Assembly (NCBI GenBank): GCA_021202015.1
Contig: JAJQDV010000072.1
Span: 1-64,000, forward strand
Direction of reading: 5' to 3'
DNA length: 64,000 nt
Source of the DNA: Clostridiales bacterium
GTDB lineage: Bacteria; Bacillota; Clostridia; Lachnospirales; Lachnospiraceae
Shown here: positions 1 to 9,605 of the stretch, piece by piece
Position numbering within the stretch: the first letter of the stretch is position 1
Layout of the letters: every line of letters starts with the position of its first letter
The notes under the pieces: generated by a model
The model's input: the letters and a program-made list of their open reading frames with translations, nothing else
What the model was told of the DNA's origin: nothing
Database searches by the model: none
Made by a program: the position numbers and the translations under genes

Positions 1-217
1 TCTTGTGAATCTTTCAAGGTTATTTCACTGTTCAGTTATCAATGTTCTGCTGTTGTAATACTATACTTTTCTTGCGACAGCCAGAATATATTATCACGAC
101 CATCCCGGAATGTCAACAGCTTTTTTGTTTTTACTTTTTATATATTCACAATCCGTCCCATCACATGCACAAAACCGCTGCATGCGTCCGGCACAGTCTG
201 TAAAGAGCAAAAACAAC

Positions 218-306
218 GGAGAAGGAGGGATTTGAACCCTCGCGCCGCTATTAACGACCTGCACCCTTTCCAGGGGTGTCCCTTCAGCCATCTTGGGTAC
301 TTCTCC
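218..306 (-). tRNA. tRNA-Ser (anticodon GGA)
   Basis: Minus strand gives GGAGAAGT...CTGGAAA anticodon loop...GGTTCAAATCCCTCCTTCTCC, with a long variable arm typical of class II tRNA-Ser. Confidence 0.93.
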
Positions 307-344
307 AAATGCCTAAATCTATGATCATCGACCCAGTCGATAAC

Positions 345-429
345 GGAGAGTGTGGGATTCGAACCCACGCGCCCTTTCAGACAAACGGTTTTCAAGACCG
401 CCCCGTTATGACCACTTCGGTAACTCTCC
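345..429 (-). tRNA. tRNA-Ser (anticodon TGA)
   Basis: Minus strand GGAGAGTT...CTTGAAA anticodon loop...GGTTCGAATCCCACACTCTCC, long variable arm. Confidence 0.93.
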
Positions 430-519
430 ATGCTCATGTGCTTCAAATCAGCGCATTGATTATTATACTATTGCGAAAACTTTATGTCAATAATTAAATT
501 TTATTTTGCCGCATCTTTT

Positions 520-1209
520 TCAGCTCTTTTTCTGTATCTGCTCTGCGATCAGAAGGTCCTCCGGCGACGTGATCTTGATATTTCGCCAGGAACCTGCAAA
601 TACCCGAACGGGACAGGAAAGAGTCCGTTCTACCACCATGGCGTCGTCTGTAATCCCGCTGAAATCCCCCAGTTCAAACAGTCGATCATAGGCGTCCTTT
701 ATAATGGAAAAAGAAAATGCCTGCGGCGTCTGAATCTGCCATACATACCTCCGATCAGGAGTGCTTTTCACAAGACCGCTCTCATCTGTTATCTTCACCG
801 TATCCTTCACGGGGACACCGGCCGTACAGGCGCCATACTGTTCCGCACACTGCCTGGCCCGCAGCAGAATATCCGCATCCGGAAAAGGACGCGCGCCGTC
901 ATGAATATAAACATAGTCACAATCCTCTGCCGCACGGAGTCCTCTATATACGGAATCATATCGCTCCTTCCCGCCCGGAACGATCTTCTTTACCTTCGAT
1001 AAATTGTACTTCCCCACGATTTCACGCCTGCAGTATTCCTCCTGACCCTCGCCGGTTACCAGAATTATTTCATCTATAAAACTTTCCTGAAAGGTCTGCA
1101 GCGCATAACAGATGAGCGGGCGGCCGGCCAGTGTCATATACTGTTTCGGAATCTCGCTGCGCATCCGGGAGCCCTTCCCCGCAGCAAGAACAATTGCAGA
1201 ATGCTTCAT
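520..1209 (-). CDS. ispD: 2-C-methyl-D-erythritol 4-phosphate cytidylyltransferase
   Basis: MKHSAIVLAAGKGSRMRSEIPKQY N-terminus and VYIHDGARPF motif. Confidence 0.93.
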   Translation of the reverse strand: MKHSAIVLAAGKGSRMRSEIPKQYMTLAGRPLICYALQTFQESFIDEIILVTGEGQEEYCRREIVGKYNLSKVKKIVPGGKERYDSVYRGLRAAEDCDYVYIHDGARPFPDADILLRARQCAEQYGACTAGVPVKDTVKITDESGLVKSTPDRRYVWQIQTPQAFSFSIIKDAYDRLFELGDFSGITDDAMVVERTLSCPVRVFAGSWRNIKITSPEDLLIAEQIQKKS

Positions 1210-1239
1210 CCTGTGCCTCCTCCATTCTGTACCCTAAGA

Positions 1240-2268
1240 TCACCGCTCGCCGAGCCTGAGATTCGGAACCGCATTCAGATCCCATCCGTGACGTGTCCCG
1301 GCCCTGTACTCATAGTATGCCGCCGTTCCGATCATGGCGGCATTGTCCGTACACAAAACAGGCGACGGGTGATAAAACGCGATCCCCCTCTTTTCGCAGG
1401 CGGAACGCATCTCCTCCCGCAGCACACCGTTGGACGCAACCCCTCCCGCGATCGCCAGCTTACGCAGACCGGTTTCCTTTGCCGCGTGTATCGCGTGCCC
1501 GACCAGGACGTCCACGACCGCTTTCTGGAAAGAGGCGGCGATATCCTCCGGAACAATCGGGATGTTTTTCATTTTACATCCGTTAATATAGTTCAGAACA
1601 GCCGACTTCACGCCGCTGAAGCTGAAATCATAAGGATGATCCCGCACTTTCGCCTGCGGAAAGGAGATCGCTTCCGGATTCCCGCCGCGGGCAGCCTGTT
1701 CGATCTTCGGTCCGCCCGGATAACCCAATCCGATGGCTCTCGCCACCTTGTCAAAAGCCTCCCCCGCCGCATCGTCACGGGTTTTCCCCAGAATCTCATA
1801 TTTACCGTAATCCAGGACCTTTACCAGATGCGTGTGTCCACCAGAGACAACCAGACATAAAAACGGCGGCTCCAGCTCCCTGTTTTCAATATAATTTGCG
1901 CTTATGTGCCCTTCAATGTGATGAACTCCGATGAGCGGAAGCTTTTTTGCGTAACTGATCGCTTTCGCCTCGGCAACCCCGACCAGAAGCGCCCCAACCA
2001 GTCCGGGACCGTATGTCACACCGATCGCCGTGATGTCCTCCAGTCCGACGCCCGCCTTGTTCAGCGCCTCCTCAATGACCTGGTTGATTTTTTCGATATG
2101 CTTTCTTGACGCCAGCTCCGGCACTACCCCGCCATACAGGGTATGAAGCGCAATCTGAGAAGAGATCACATTGGACAGGACCTCCCTGCCGTTTTTTACG
2201 ACCGCCGCGGCAGTTTCATCGCAGGAACTCTCGATCGCCAGAATCAAAACATCATTTTCTTCCGTCAT
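1240..2268 (-). CDS. tsaD: tRNA N6-adenosine threonylcarbamoyltransferase TsaD
   Basis: [22 protein letters not shown] and GGVASN motifs. Start trimmed to MTEEND, which overlaps the rnz stop (TAATG). Confidence 0.95.
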   Translation of the reverse strand: MTEENDVLILAIESSCDETAAAVVKNGREVLSNVISSQIALHTLYGGVVPELASRKHIEKINQVIEEALNKAGVGLEDITAIGVTYGPGLVGALLVGVAEAKAISYAKKLPLIGVHHIEGHISANYIENRELEPPFLCLVVSGGHTHLVKVLDYGKYEILGKTRDDAAGEAFDKVARAIGLGYPGGPKIEQAARGGNPEAISFPQAKVRDHPYDFSFSGVKSAVLNYINGCKMKNIPIVPEDIAASFQKAVVDVLVGHAIHAAKETGLRKLAIAGGVASNGVLREEMRSACEKRGIAFYHPSPVLCTDNAAMIGTAAYYEYRAGTRHGWDLNAVPNLRLGER

Positions 2269-3185
2269 TATCTCTGTTCCTCCGTAAAATCCAGTTCTAT
2301 CGAACGTCCGTCTTTTCCCGGAGAAGCCTGAGGGAAAATTTTCCGCACATCTCTCATGTAATTTTCCGCGTGCATCAGGGACGGGCTGAAATGGGTCAGC
2401 CACATCTCGGATACACCGGCGCGGGCCGCCAGTTTCGCCGCCTCATAAAAGGTCATATGCTTATACTGACGTGCCTTTTCCTCCTTATCCTTCTCCGCGT
2501 ACATGCCCTCGCAGATAAAAAGATCCGCGTTTTTCGCATTCTCCGCGATCACAGGCGTCGGCCGTGTATCGGTGCAGTAAGTCACCTTGATGCCCCGGCG
2601 GGGCGGACCAAGCACCATATCCGGCGTAAGCGTTCTCTCATCCTGTTCGATCACCTCTCCGTTCTGGAGCCGTCCCCAAAGCTTCTGAGGGATATCCGCC
2701 GCCACGGCGCGTTCCACATCAAACCTTCCCTTTCGCTCGATCTCCAGCGTATAGCCGTAACAGGTCACATTGTGTTGCACACGAAAAGCGGTAATTTTAT
2801 AACCGCATACCCGGATGACCTCCTCTTTCTGCGAAAGCTCGTAAAATTCGATCGGGAACGGCAGCTCGGGCGCAATCGTACGCAGCGCGCTCACCACACG
2901 TTCCAGCCCCTTAGGACCGATCATAAGCACCGGTCTGGTGCGTTCCGCGTTCCCCATTGTCAGCAAAAGCCCCGGCAGTCCGCTGATATGATCCGCGTGA
3001 TAGTGTGTAAAACAAATGACATCAATCGGATGAAAGCTCCACCCCTTTTCTTTGATCGCCACCTGCGTCCCCTCCCCACAGTCGATCAGGAGATTACTTC
3101 CGTTATATCGCGTCATCAACGCGGTCAGCCTTCGATAAGGCAGCGGCATCATGCCGCCGGTACCCAACAAACAAATATCTAACAT
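2268..3185 (-). CDS. rnz: ribonuclease Z
   Basis: [23 protein letters not shown] and [16 protein letters not shown] metallo-beta-lactamase motif. Confidence 0.93.
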   Translation of the reverse strand: MLDICLLGTGGMMPLPYRRLTALMTRYNGSNLLIDCGEGTQVAIKEKGWSFHPIDVICFTHYHADHISGLPGLLLTMGNAERTRPVLMIGPKGLERVVSALRTIAPELPFPIEFYELSQKEEVIRVCGYKITAFRVQHNVTCYGYTLEIERKGRFDVERAVAADIPQKLWGRLQNGEVIEQDERTLTPDMVLGPPRRGIKVTYCTDTRPTPVIAENAKNADLFICEGMYAEKDKEEKARQYKHMTFYEAAKLAARAGVSEMWLTHFSPSLMHAENYMRDVRKIFPQASPGKDGRSIELDFTEEQR

Positions 3186-3466
3186 TCAAATAAATCCGTC
3201 CTTTCCGTCATCTCCGGCGCGATCTGAAAACCCCGCATCCACCTGTCCAGACAGGCTTCACAGACGTCCGCTGTCATCGTTTCGCCGTCTTTTTCGGAGA
3301 AATACCCCCATTTTTTTTCCAGATGAAAATACTCCTCCATCTGAATCCCGATTTCTGTATGTATCATTTTCCCGCAGCAATTACAGTAAATATGATTCTC
3401 TTTTTTCATTCTGTTCCCTTTCAGGTCTTCCGGAATCTTATTCTCATGAAAGAATGTCCTTATCAT
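3179..3466 (-). CDS. small Cys-rich (zinc-ribbon-like) hypothetical protein; start may be the internal MKKENHIYCNCCGK
   Basis: ORF with two CxxC pairs (CNCCGK, CEAC), same strand and packed between rimI and rnz. Confidence 0.6.
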   Translation of the reverse strand: MIRTFFHENKIPEDLKGNRMKKENHIYCNCCGKMIHTEIGIQMEEYFHLEKKWGYFSEKDGETMTADVCEACLDRWMRGFQIAPEMTERTDLFEC

Positions 3467-3950
3467 TTCCCGTTGACCCGGGTATCATTATAGAGCAGCG
3501 CATCGTCAGCGCATCCTCGACAGGCCTGCGATAAAACGCTTTTCGAATCCCGCAAACCGCAAATCCGGATTTCTCATAAAGACGGACGGCCGCCTCATTC
3601 GAACGCCGTACCTCCAGAAAAACCGCGGCAATTCCGTCCTGACGCGCATATTCTTTCAACCGCAGCAGCAGAGAAGCCGCGATCCCCCGGCGGCGATACG
3701 TCTCTTCCACCGCCACATTTGTAATCTCACCCTCATCGGCGACACCATACATGCCGCAGTATCCGACAATCCTTCCATCCGTACTCCGCGCAACCAGAAA
3801 TACATTTCGCTCCTGAAGCAGGGCATCCGAAAACCCCTTCTCACTCCAGGGCTCAGAGAAAGCTCTCTGTTCCAGGGCTGTGACCTGCGGCACATCCTCC
3901 GCTGTCATTTTTTTTACAGAAAATTCTTTCATAACCGGATCATCTTCCAT
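3444..3950 (-). CDS. rimI: ribosomal-protein-alanine N-acetyltransferase (GNAT)
   Basis: GNAT motifs (EEGEITNVAVEETYRRRGIAASLL, LEVRRSNEAAVRLYEKSGF); adjacent to tsaB. Confidence 0.88.
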   Translation of the reverse strand: MEDDPVMKEFSVKKMTAEDVPQVTALEQRAFSEPWSEKGFSDALLQERNVFLVARSTDGRIVGYCGMYGVADEGEITNVAVEETYRRRGIAASLLLRLKEYARQDGIAAVFLEVRRSNEAAVRLYEKSGFAVCGIRKAFYRRPVEDALTMRCSIMIPGSTGNDKDILS

Positions 3951-4031
3951 AAACACAATCTCATCCCCGTCAGCTCCGCACGGCCGGCATCGAACAACCA
4001 ATGGAATCGGCTCTTTCCGGTTCCCCTGTGT

Positions 4032-4760
4032 TCAGCTGCCTTTTTCCCGCGCTTTCCTCTCCCGTTCCGCCTGGGACATACGCAGATAATCCGGCCTGTG
4101 ATCGGCTGCGGATTCCAGCTTTCCCTCCTTCGCGTACTGCAGACCGAGATAAGCCACCGCACCCGCCCTTTGCCGGTTCATATGCGCCGGAGCAAATGAA
4201 TAAGAAACTCTGCAGCTCTTATTCAGATAAGAAGAAAATACCGGCACTCCGTCGCCGAGAAAAATAACGGGTCTGTCCAGCCGGTTGATTTCCGCAACGA
4301 TTTCATCGATCCCGACCGCGCACTGTTCGCGGATGATCTTAAGGCTGCCGCTCTCAAAAAGATAAAGTCCCGTGTAGACCTGATTGCGCCTGGCATCCAT
4401 AAGCGGACAGATCAGGTCACGGCTCCCCCAGAGGTTGCACGCCAGCGCGTCTACTGTCGGCACATGAATCAGCGGCCTGTCCAACGCGAGCCCCAGCCCC
4501 TTTGCCGTGGCGGAACCGATGCGCAGTCCGGTGAAGGATCCGGGTCCCGCTGAAACCGCAATCGCATCCAGGCTGTCCAGATCCAGTTCGATCATTTTCG
4601 CCACCTCATCCAGCATGGGCAAAAGTGTCTGAGAATGTGTTTTCTTATAATTTACGGTATACTCACCAATCAGAACATCATCCTCAACCACGGCAATCCC
4701 GGCAACAAGCCCGGAACTGTCCATCGCCAATATTTTCATGACCGGGTCCCTCCTTTTCAC
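4032..4760 (-). CDS. tsaB: tRNA threonylcarbamoyladenosine biosynthesis protein TsaB
   Basis: MKILAMDSSGLVAGIAVVED and VSAGPGSFTGLRIG motif. Confidence 0.93.
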   Translation of the reverse strand: MKRRDPVMKILAMDSSGLVAGIAVVEDDVLIGEYTVNYKKTHSQTLLPMLDEVAKMIELDLDSLDAIAVSAGPGSFTGLRIGSATAKGLGLALDRPLIHVPTVDALACNLWGSRDLICPLMDARRNQVYTGLYLFESGSLKIIREQCAVGIDEIVAEINRLDRPVIFLGDGVPVFSSYLNKSCRVSYSFAPAHMNRQRAGAVAYLGLQYAKEGKLESAADHRPDYLRMSQAERERKAREKGS

Positions 4761-4823
4761 GGTTTTTGTGTCCGCCGGACATGCCGGCGTCTTTGCTGCG
4801 CACGAAAATTCATCTGCCGCTTA

Positions 4824-5249
4824 TTATATCCTGACGATTGAGATCCTTCGATAGTCAAATCCCTTCTCCGGATCTTTCTCAACTCGAATCTCGCAGTAAT
4901 GCTCCGGCAGAATCTCTCCGATCAGATCCGCCCACTCTATGACCGACACACCGTCGCCGTAAAAACAATCCTCATAGCCGATCTCATCCATCTCCTCTAT
5001 ATCCCCAATGCGATACACGTCAAAATGATAAAGAGGGATGCGCCCATCCTCGTACACCTGCATGATCGTGAACGTCGGGCTGTTGACCGGCTCCGCGATC
5101 CCCAGTCCGCACGCGATTCCCTGTGCAAGAACCGTCTTTCCCACACCCAGATCTCCCACCAGAGTATATACTTCACCCGGCTTTGCATTCCGTCCGATCT
5201 CTTCTCCGACCGCAAACGTCTCCTCCGCCGAAAATGTCTCCGTCCGCAT
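4824..5249 (-). CDS. tsaE: tRNA threonylcarbamoyladenosine biosynthesis ATPase TsaE
   Basis: P-loop GDLGVGKTVLAQG, VNSPTFTIMQVYE, HFDVYRI. Confidence 0.93.
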   Translation of the reverse strand: MRTETFSAEETFAVGEEIGRNAKPGEVYTLVGDLGVGKTVLAQGIACGLGIAEPVNSPTFTIMQVYEDGRIPLYHFDVYRIGDIEEMDEIGYEDCFYGDGVSVIEWADLIGEILPEHYCEIRVEKDPEKGFDYRRISIVRI

Positions 5250-5381
5250 GGCTGTTTGTCAACTCTCTTTCCCGTCCGCGTTTCATTTCGCCGAAACGCC
5301 GCCCCGATTTAAAAGTGATTGTAGTACACTTTCCCCGTTTTTTCAATTATAAAAATATTGAAAAGGGATGCTTTGCTCTTA

Positions 5382-5409
5382 TTGACATTTTAATCCGAGA
5401 TGTTACAAT
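5382..5409 (+). promoter_or_regulatory. sigma-A type promoter (TTGACA, 16 bp, TACAAT)
   Basis: Near-consensus -35 and -10 upstream of the 5456 ORF. Confidence 0.6.
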
Positions 5410-5455
5410 GGCATGTAACCGCAGAAATAAGGACATCACGAATCGAGGTATCTGT

Positions 5456-5842
5456 ATGTACGATCCAAATAAAAACCGCTTCGGAGATCCGGAAGACCAG
5501 TTCAGCCGACCGCCGGCGACTTCAGCCATGACAACCGCAGCCATCGCCTGTGCCATTATCGGCATCATCACGGTGATGACCGGTTTTATCGCCATTATTT
5601 TCGGCTCTCTGGCCATCCTTTTCGCAGTCCTTTCCAAAGGCGCGGAATCAAAACCGGGCCGTGTTTCCAGATATGCGTTTATCGTCGGACTGATCGCAGT
5701 GCTGATCAGCGTTGTCATCATTATCCACAGTCTGGCAGTAATCATACAGACATACGGCAGCCTGGAAAATTACTACAACACCTATCTCTACACCATAGAA
5801 CAGTATTACGGTCTGGATCTGGATACCGGAGAGGTTTTATAA
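5456..5842 (+). CDS. small membrane protein (DUF4190-like)
   Basis: MYDPNKNRFGDPEDQFSRPP followed by two hydrophobic segments. Confidence 0.65.
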   Translation: MYDPNKNRFGDPEDQFSRPPATSAMTTAAIACAIIGIITVMTGFIAIIFGSLAILFAVLSKGAESKPGRVSRYAFIVGLIAVLISVVIIIHSLAVIIQTYGSLENYYNTYLYTIEQYYGLDLDTGEVL

Positions 5843-5896
5843 ACAGCGTCAACTGATTAAACGTTGCTATGATTTTTTTTAAATGGAGTTCTTCTT

Positions 5897-6646
5897 ATGA
5901 ATAATGAAAACAAAAAGCTGAAGGCTGCCGCAAGAAAAAATCTGCTCGGCCACTACGGCACCGTGATCGCGGCTCTGTTTTTGACCTCGCTGTTCACAAT
6001 CATTTTTAACATTCCGTTTTCAAATATGATGCAGCAGGGGCTTTCCTTTGGAGTATATTCCCGCGTGCTGACCGGGCTGGTCGGATCCGTGATCGTCTCT
6101 CTGATCTCTTTTCTGCTGTCAGCCGGGATCTCCCGCATTCATCTGCAGCTGGCCCGCGGGCAGGAAACCACCCTGAGAGATATGCTGTATCCGTTTCAGA
6201 ACCGTCCGGATAAATACTTCGGCTACGGTCTTCTGACCATGTTCGTCTCTTTCCTCTGCGAACTGCCGGGATCCGTCTGTCTCATTCCTGTCCTGTCGGG
6301 AACAGCCGAACTCAGCAGACTCGGGATCGTCGGCTGGACCGTACTCGCCGTCGTCCTCTGCGCGATCGGAACCCTTGTGCTGATCCTCATCACACTCTCC
6401 TGGTCGATGACCACGTTCCTCCTGCTGGACGACACGGACATCCGCGTCACGGACGCCATCCGTGAGAGCCGCAGATTGATGAAGGGACACAAGCGAAGAT
6501 TATTCCTCATGTATCTCTCCTTTGTCGCCTGGGTACTTTTCAGCATCCTCTCACTCATGATCGGTCTGCTCTGGGTGCTGCCGTACCTGACACAGAGCAG
6601 GACCTGTTTCTATCTGAATCTTAGGACCTGTCACAAAATAACGTGA
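5897..6646 (+). CDS. DUF975-like integral membrane protein, C-terminus probably altered
   Basis: LKAAARKNLLGHYGTVIAALFL N-terminus, several TM segments; ORF ends inside an inverted repeat. Confidence 0.7.
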   Translation: MNNENKKLKAAARKNLLGHYGTVIAALFLTSLFTIIFNIPFSNMMQQGLSFGVYSRVLTGLVGSVIVSLISFLLSAGISRIHLQLARGQETTLRDMLYPFQNRPDKYFGYGLLTMFVSFLCELPGSVCLIPVLSGTAELSRLGIVGWTVLAVVLCAIGTLVLILITLSWSMTTFLLLDDTDIRVTDAIRESRRLMKGHKRRLFLMYLSFVAWVLFSILSLMIGLLWVLPYLTQSRTCFYLNLRTCHKIT

Positions 6647-6665
6647 GCATCTTGTGACAGGTCCT
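6623..6665. repeat. 14-bp perfect inverted repeat (REP-like or terminator hairpin)
   Basis: aggacctgtcacaa (6623-6636) pairs with ttgtgacaggtcct (6652-6665). Confidence 0.75.
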
Positions 6666-6719
6666 TAAAAACCATCAGGAAATACCGTGATCGAGCATAA
6701 AACCGAATCTATTCCGCAC

Positions 6720-7922
6720 TTACTTCACACGAATACACTGCAGGATACCGCCCAGCCTCTCCGCGGCCTGCTCATACGCATATCCGTCCATCACGTCCGT
6801 GACAAAAGCCGTCTCCCCGACAATTCCTTCCGCTTTTACATATGACACCGATCCGAATACTTTCTCAATCTCGGACACGGATTTCGCCGTGCGGATAAAA
6901 TACCGGCCGGAAAGCTGACGGTAATCCAGCAGATCCAGCTTCTCAGGTCTCCACTCCAGCGGGATATGTTCATCCTTATGACGGACGATATCAATAATAT
7001 CCGCCACAACCGCGCTCGCGGTCGGAAGCTTGCCGGCGCCGCTCCCGTAAAACATGGCGTCACCGAGCATGTTTCCTCTTACAAAAACAGCGTTGAATAC
7101 ACCGTTGACCCCGTAGAGCGGATTGGTATCATCCAGCATATAGGGAGCGACGATCGCACAGTAACTGTCTCCGGTCTTATAGCTGGCGCCCAGAAGACGG
7201 ATCTTTCTGCCCATCGCCCTCGCGTATTTCATATCTGTCGCCGTGATCTTCGTGATGCCCTCTGTATGGATCTCCTCAAAATCCACCTGCTGTCCGCAGA
7301 CGAGAGAGGTGAGAATGGCGATCTTCCTGCAGGCGTCATGTCCTTCGATATCCGCGGTCGGATCCGCCTCGGCAAATCCTTTCTGCTGCGCATCCTTCAG
7401 TACATCATCAAAGTCCGCGCCCTCCTCGGACATCTTTGTCATCATATAATTGGTCGTTCCGTTTAAGATCCCGGAAATTTCCTCGATCACATCCGCCGTC
7501 AGACAGCAGTTCAGCGGCCGTATGATCGGGATGCCTCCGCCCACGCTCGCGCCGAACAGACAGTTCAGACCGCTCTCGCGCGCCATGGCAATGAGCTCCG
7601 CGCCGTGTTTCGCGATCAGCGCCTTGTTCGAGGTGGCAAAATGCTTCCCGGCGAGGATTGCGCCCTTCGCAAACGTAAAAGCGGGCTCCACGCCTCCCAT
7701 CGCCTCCACAACCACGGAGATCTCCGGATCCTTCCGGATCACCTCATAGTCATGTACGATCCTGTCCTCATAAGGATCCCCCGGGAACTCACGGAGATCC
7801 AGAATATATTTTACCGCGATCTCCTCTCCGGCTCTCTTTGTGATAACGGTCCTGTTTTTCTCCAGTACTTCCACGACACCGGAACCGATTGTGCCGTACC
7901 CTAAAACTGCAATCTTCACCAT
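6720..7922 (-). CDS. hom: homoserine dehydrogenase
   Basis: VKIAVLGYGTIGSGVVEVL, GGGIPIIRPLN, GILNGTTNYMMTKM. Confidence 0.95.
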   Translation of the reverse strand: MVKIAVLGYGTIGSGVVEVLEKNRTVITKRAGEEIAVKYILDLREFPGDPYEDRIVHDYEVIRKDPEISVVVEAMGGVEPAFTFAKGAILAGKHFATSNKALIAKHGAELIAMARESGLNCLFGASVGGGIPIIRPLNCCLTADVIEEISGILNGTTNYMMTKMSEEGADFDDVLKDAQQKGFAEADPTADIEGHDACRKIAILTSLVCGQQVDFEEIHTEGITKITATDMKYARAMGRKIRLLGASYKTGDSYCAIVAPYMLDDTNPLYGVNGVFNAVFVRGNMLGDAMFYGSGAGKLPTASAVVADIIDIVRHKDEHIPLEWRPEKLDLLDYRQLSGRYFIRTAKSVSEIEKVFGSVSYVKAEGIVGETAFVTDVMDGYAYEQAAERLGGILQCIRVK

Positions 7923-7926
7923 CTGT

Positions 7927-8370
7927 CTACTCCCTTGCCAGTATTTTTAAATAATGAATCCCCGCCTGATTCTCTATGGTCTGAACCATCTGTGAGATAT
8001 CTCCGGTATTGCTCAGAACCTCCACGCTCAGAGTCAGGGAAGCTACCCCGTTCACGGGAATACTCTGGTGGATCGTCAGGATATTGGCGTGAAAATCCGC
8101 CACAATACGCAGCACCTCAGATAAAAGTCCCGGCTCGTCATCCAGCTGTACCATCACCGTAATGGTGCGTCCCTTGGAATTGTCATGAAACGGAAAAATA
8201 TCATCCTTATACTTATAAAAGGAGCTGCGGCTGATCCCGACCAGATCCGCGGCATCCTGTACGGACGATACTTTTCCCGAATCAAGGAGACGCTTGGCCT
8301 CCACTACTTTTAAGAGCACTTCCGGAACTGCTTTCTGCTTCAGAACAAAATATTTTGTCTTCTCAGCCAT
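7927..8370 (-). CDS. ACT domain protein (UPF0735/PheB-like)
   Basis: MAEKTKYFVLKQKAVPEVLLKVVEAKRLL, HTH-like DLVGISRSSFYKYKD, then ACT domain; start trimmed from 8418. Confidence 0.85.
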   Translation of the reverse strand: MAEKTKYFVLKQKAVPEVLLKVVEAKRLLDSGKVSSVQDAADLVGISRSSFYKYKDDIFPFHDNSKGRTITVMVQLDDEPGLLSEVLRIVADFHANILTIHQSIPVNGVASLTLSVEVLSNTGDISQMVQTIENQAGIHYLKILARE

Positions 8371-8447
8371 ACCATATCCCGCCTCTCGTGTTTCTCCCAG
8401 AGATACAATTGTTTTCACAGCAAGGATATCTTAACATAAGCAACCCG

Positions 8448-9570
8448 CTAATGCAACCTGTTTTTATCATGCGCAATCCATTTCAGATAGGCATTCATGA
8501 ACGGATCAAGATTCCCGTCCATCACGGCATCCACATTGCCGGTTTCCTCATTTGTCCTCAGATCCTTTACCATCTTGTACGGCTGCATGACATAGGAACG
8601 AATCTGGTTCCCCCAGCCGATCTCCGTCAGCTCCCCGCGAATATCATCCGCCTTTTCCTTATTCTCCTGCTGCTTTAACAGGTACAATTTGGACTTCAGC
8701 ATCTGCATCGCCTTGTCTTTATTCATATGCTGGGAACGCTCATTCTGGCACTGTACCACGATCCCCGTCGGCAAATGCGTGATCCGGATCGCCGAGGAAG
8801 TTTTGTTGATATGCTGTCCGCCCGCGCCGCTGGAACGATAGGTATCAATGCGGAGATCCTCCTCATTGATCTCCACCTCCACATCGTCCTTCAGCTCCGG
8901 CATCACATCACAGGAGGCAAAAGACGTCTGTCGTTTTCCCGCAGCGTTAAACGGGGAAATGCGAACCAGACGGTGCACGCCTTTCTCAGACTTCAGATAA
9001 CCGTAGGCATTCTCCCCGTTCACCTGAAAAGTGACGGACTTTACCCCTGCCTCGTCGCCGTCCAGATAATCCAGCACCTCCATCTCATATCCTTTCGCGG
9101 TCACCCAGCGGGAATACATGCGGTAAAGCATGCCCGCCCAGTCACAGGCCTCGGTGCCGCCGGCGCCCGCATGAAGCGTCACGATGGCATTGCTGCTGTC
9201 AAACTCACCGGAAAGCAGGGTCTTTACCCGGATACTCTCGAAGGTATCCTGAAACTCAGACATCATCTCCTCAATCTCCGGAATCAGAGAAGCGTCATTC
9301 TCCTCGTATCCCATCTCGATCATGGTCTCGATATCCTCCATCATGGCGACCAGGCGTTCATAAATCTGAACGTCATCCTTTTTACTTTTTAATTCTTTCA
9401 TCATCTGTTGGGAACGCTCCGGATCATTCCAGAAATCCGGCGCTTCCATTTCCCGTTCCAGTTCCTCGATCCTCTGCTCTTTGTTCGCGAGGTTAAAGTG
9501 AATCCCTTACTTCCCGGAGCGGATGTCTGTATGTGCCTAAGACCGTTTTGAACTGATCTAATTCAACCAC
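8448..9570 (-). CDS. prfB: peptide chain release factor 2, expressed through a programmed +1 frameshift
   Basis: GGQHINKTSSAIRITHLPTGIVVQCQNERSQ. Zero frame from GTG 9570 (VELDQFKTVLGTYRHPLREVRDSL) hits TAA at 9495-9493; +1 frame continues NLANKEQRIEELEREMEAPDFW. Confidence 0.93.
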
Positions 9571-9605
9571 ACAACTCACCTCTTTCTCTTATTATTCGCA
9601 GGATC

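Noticed and set aside
2269-2403. N-terminal extension of TsaD ([10 protein letters not shown]...)
   Set aside because: Overlaps the rnz coding end; the conserved protein begins at [15 protein letters not shown]
2106-3182. 358-aa plus-strand ORF
   Set aside because: Antisense shadow of rnz, no recognisable family
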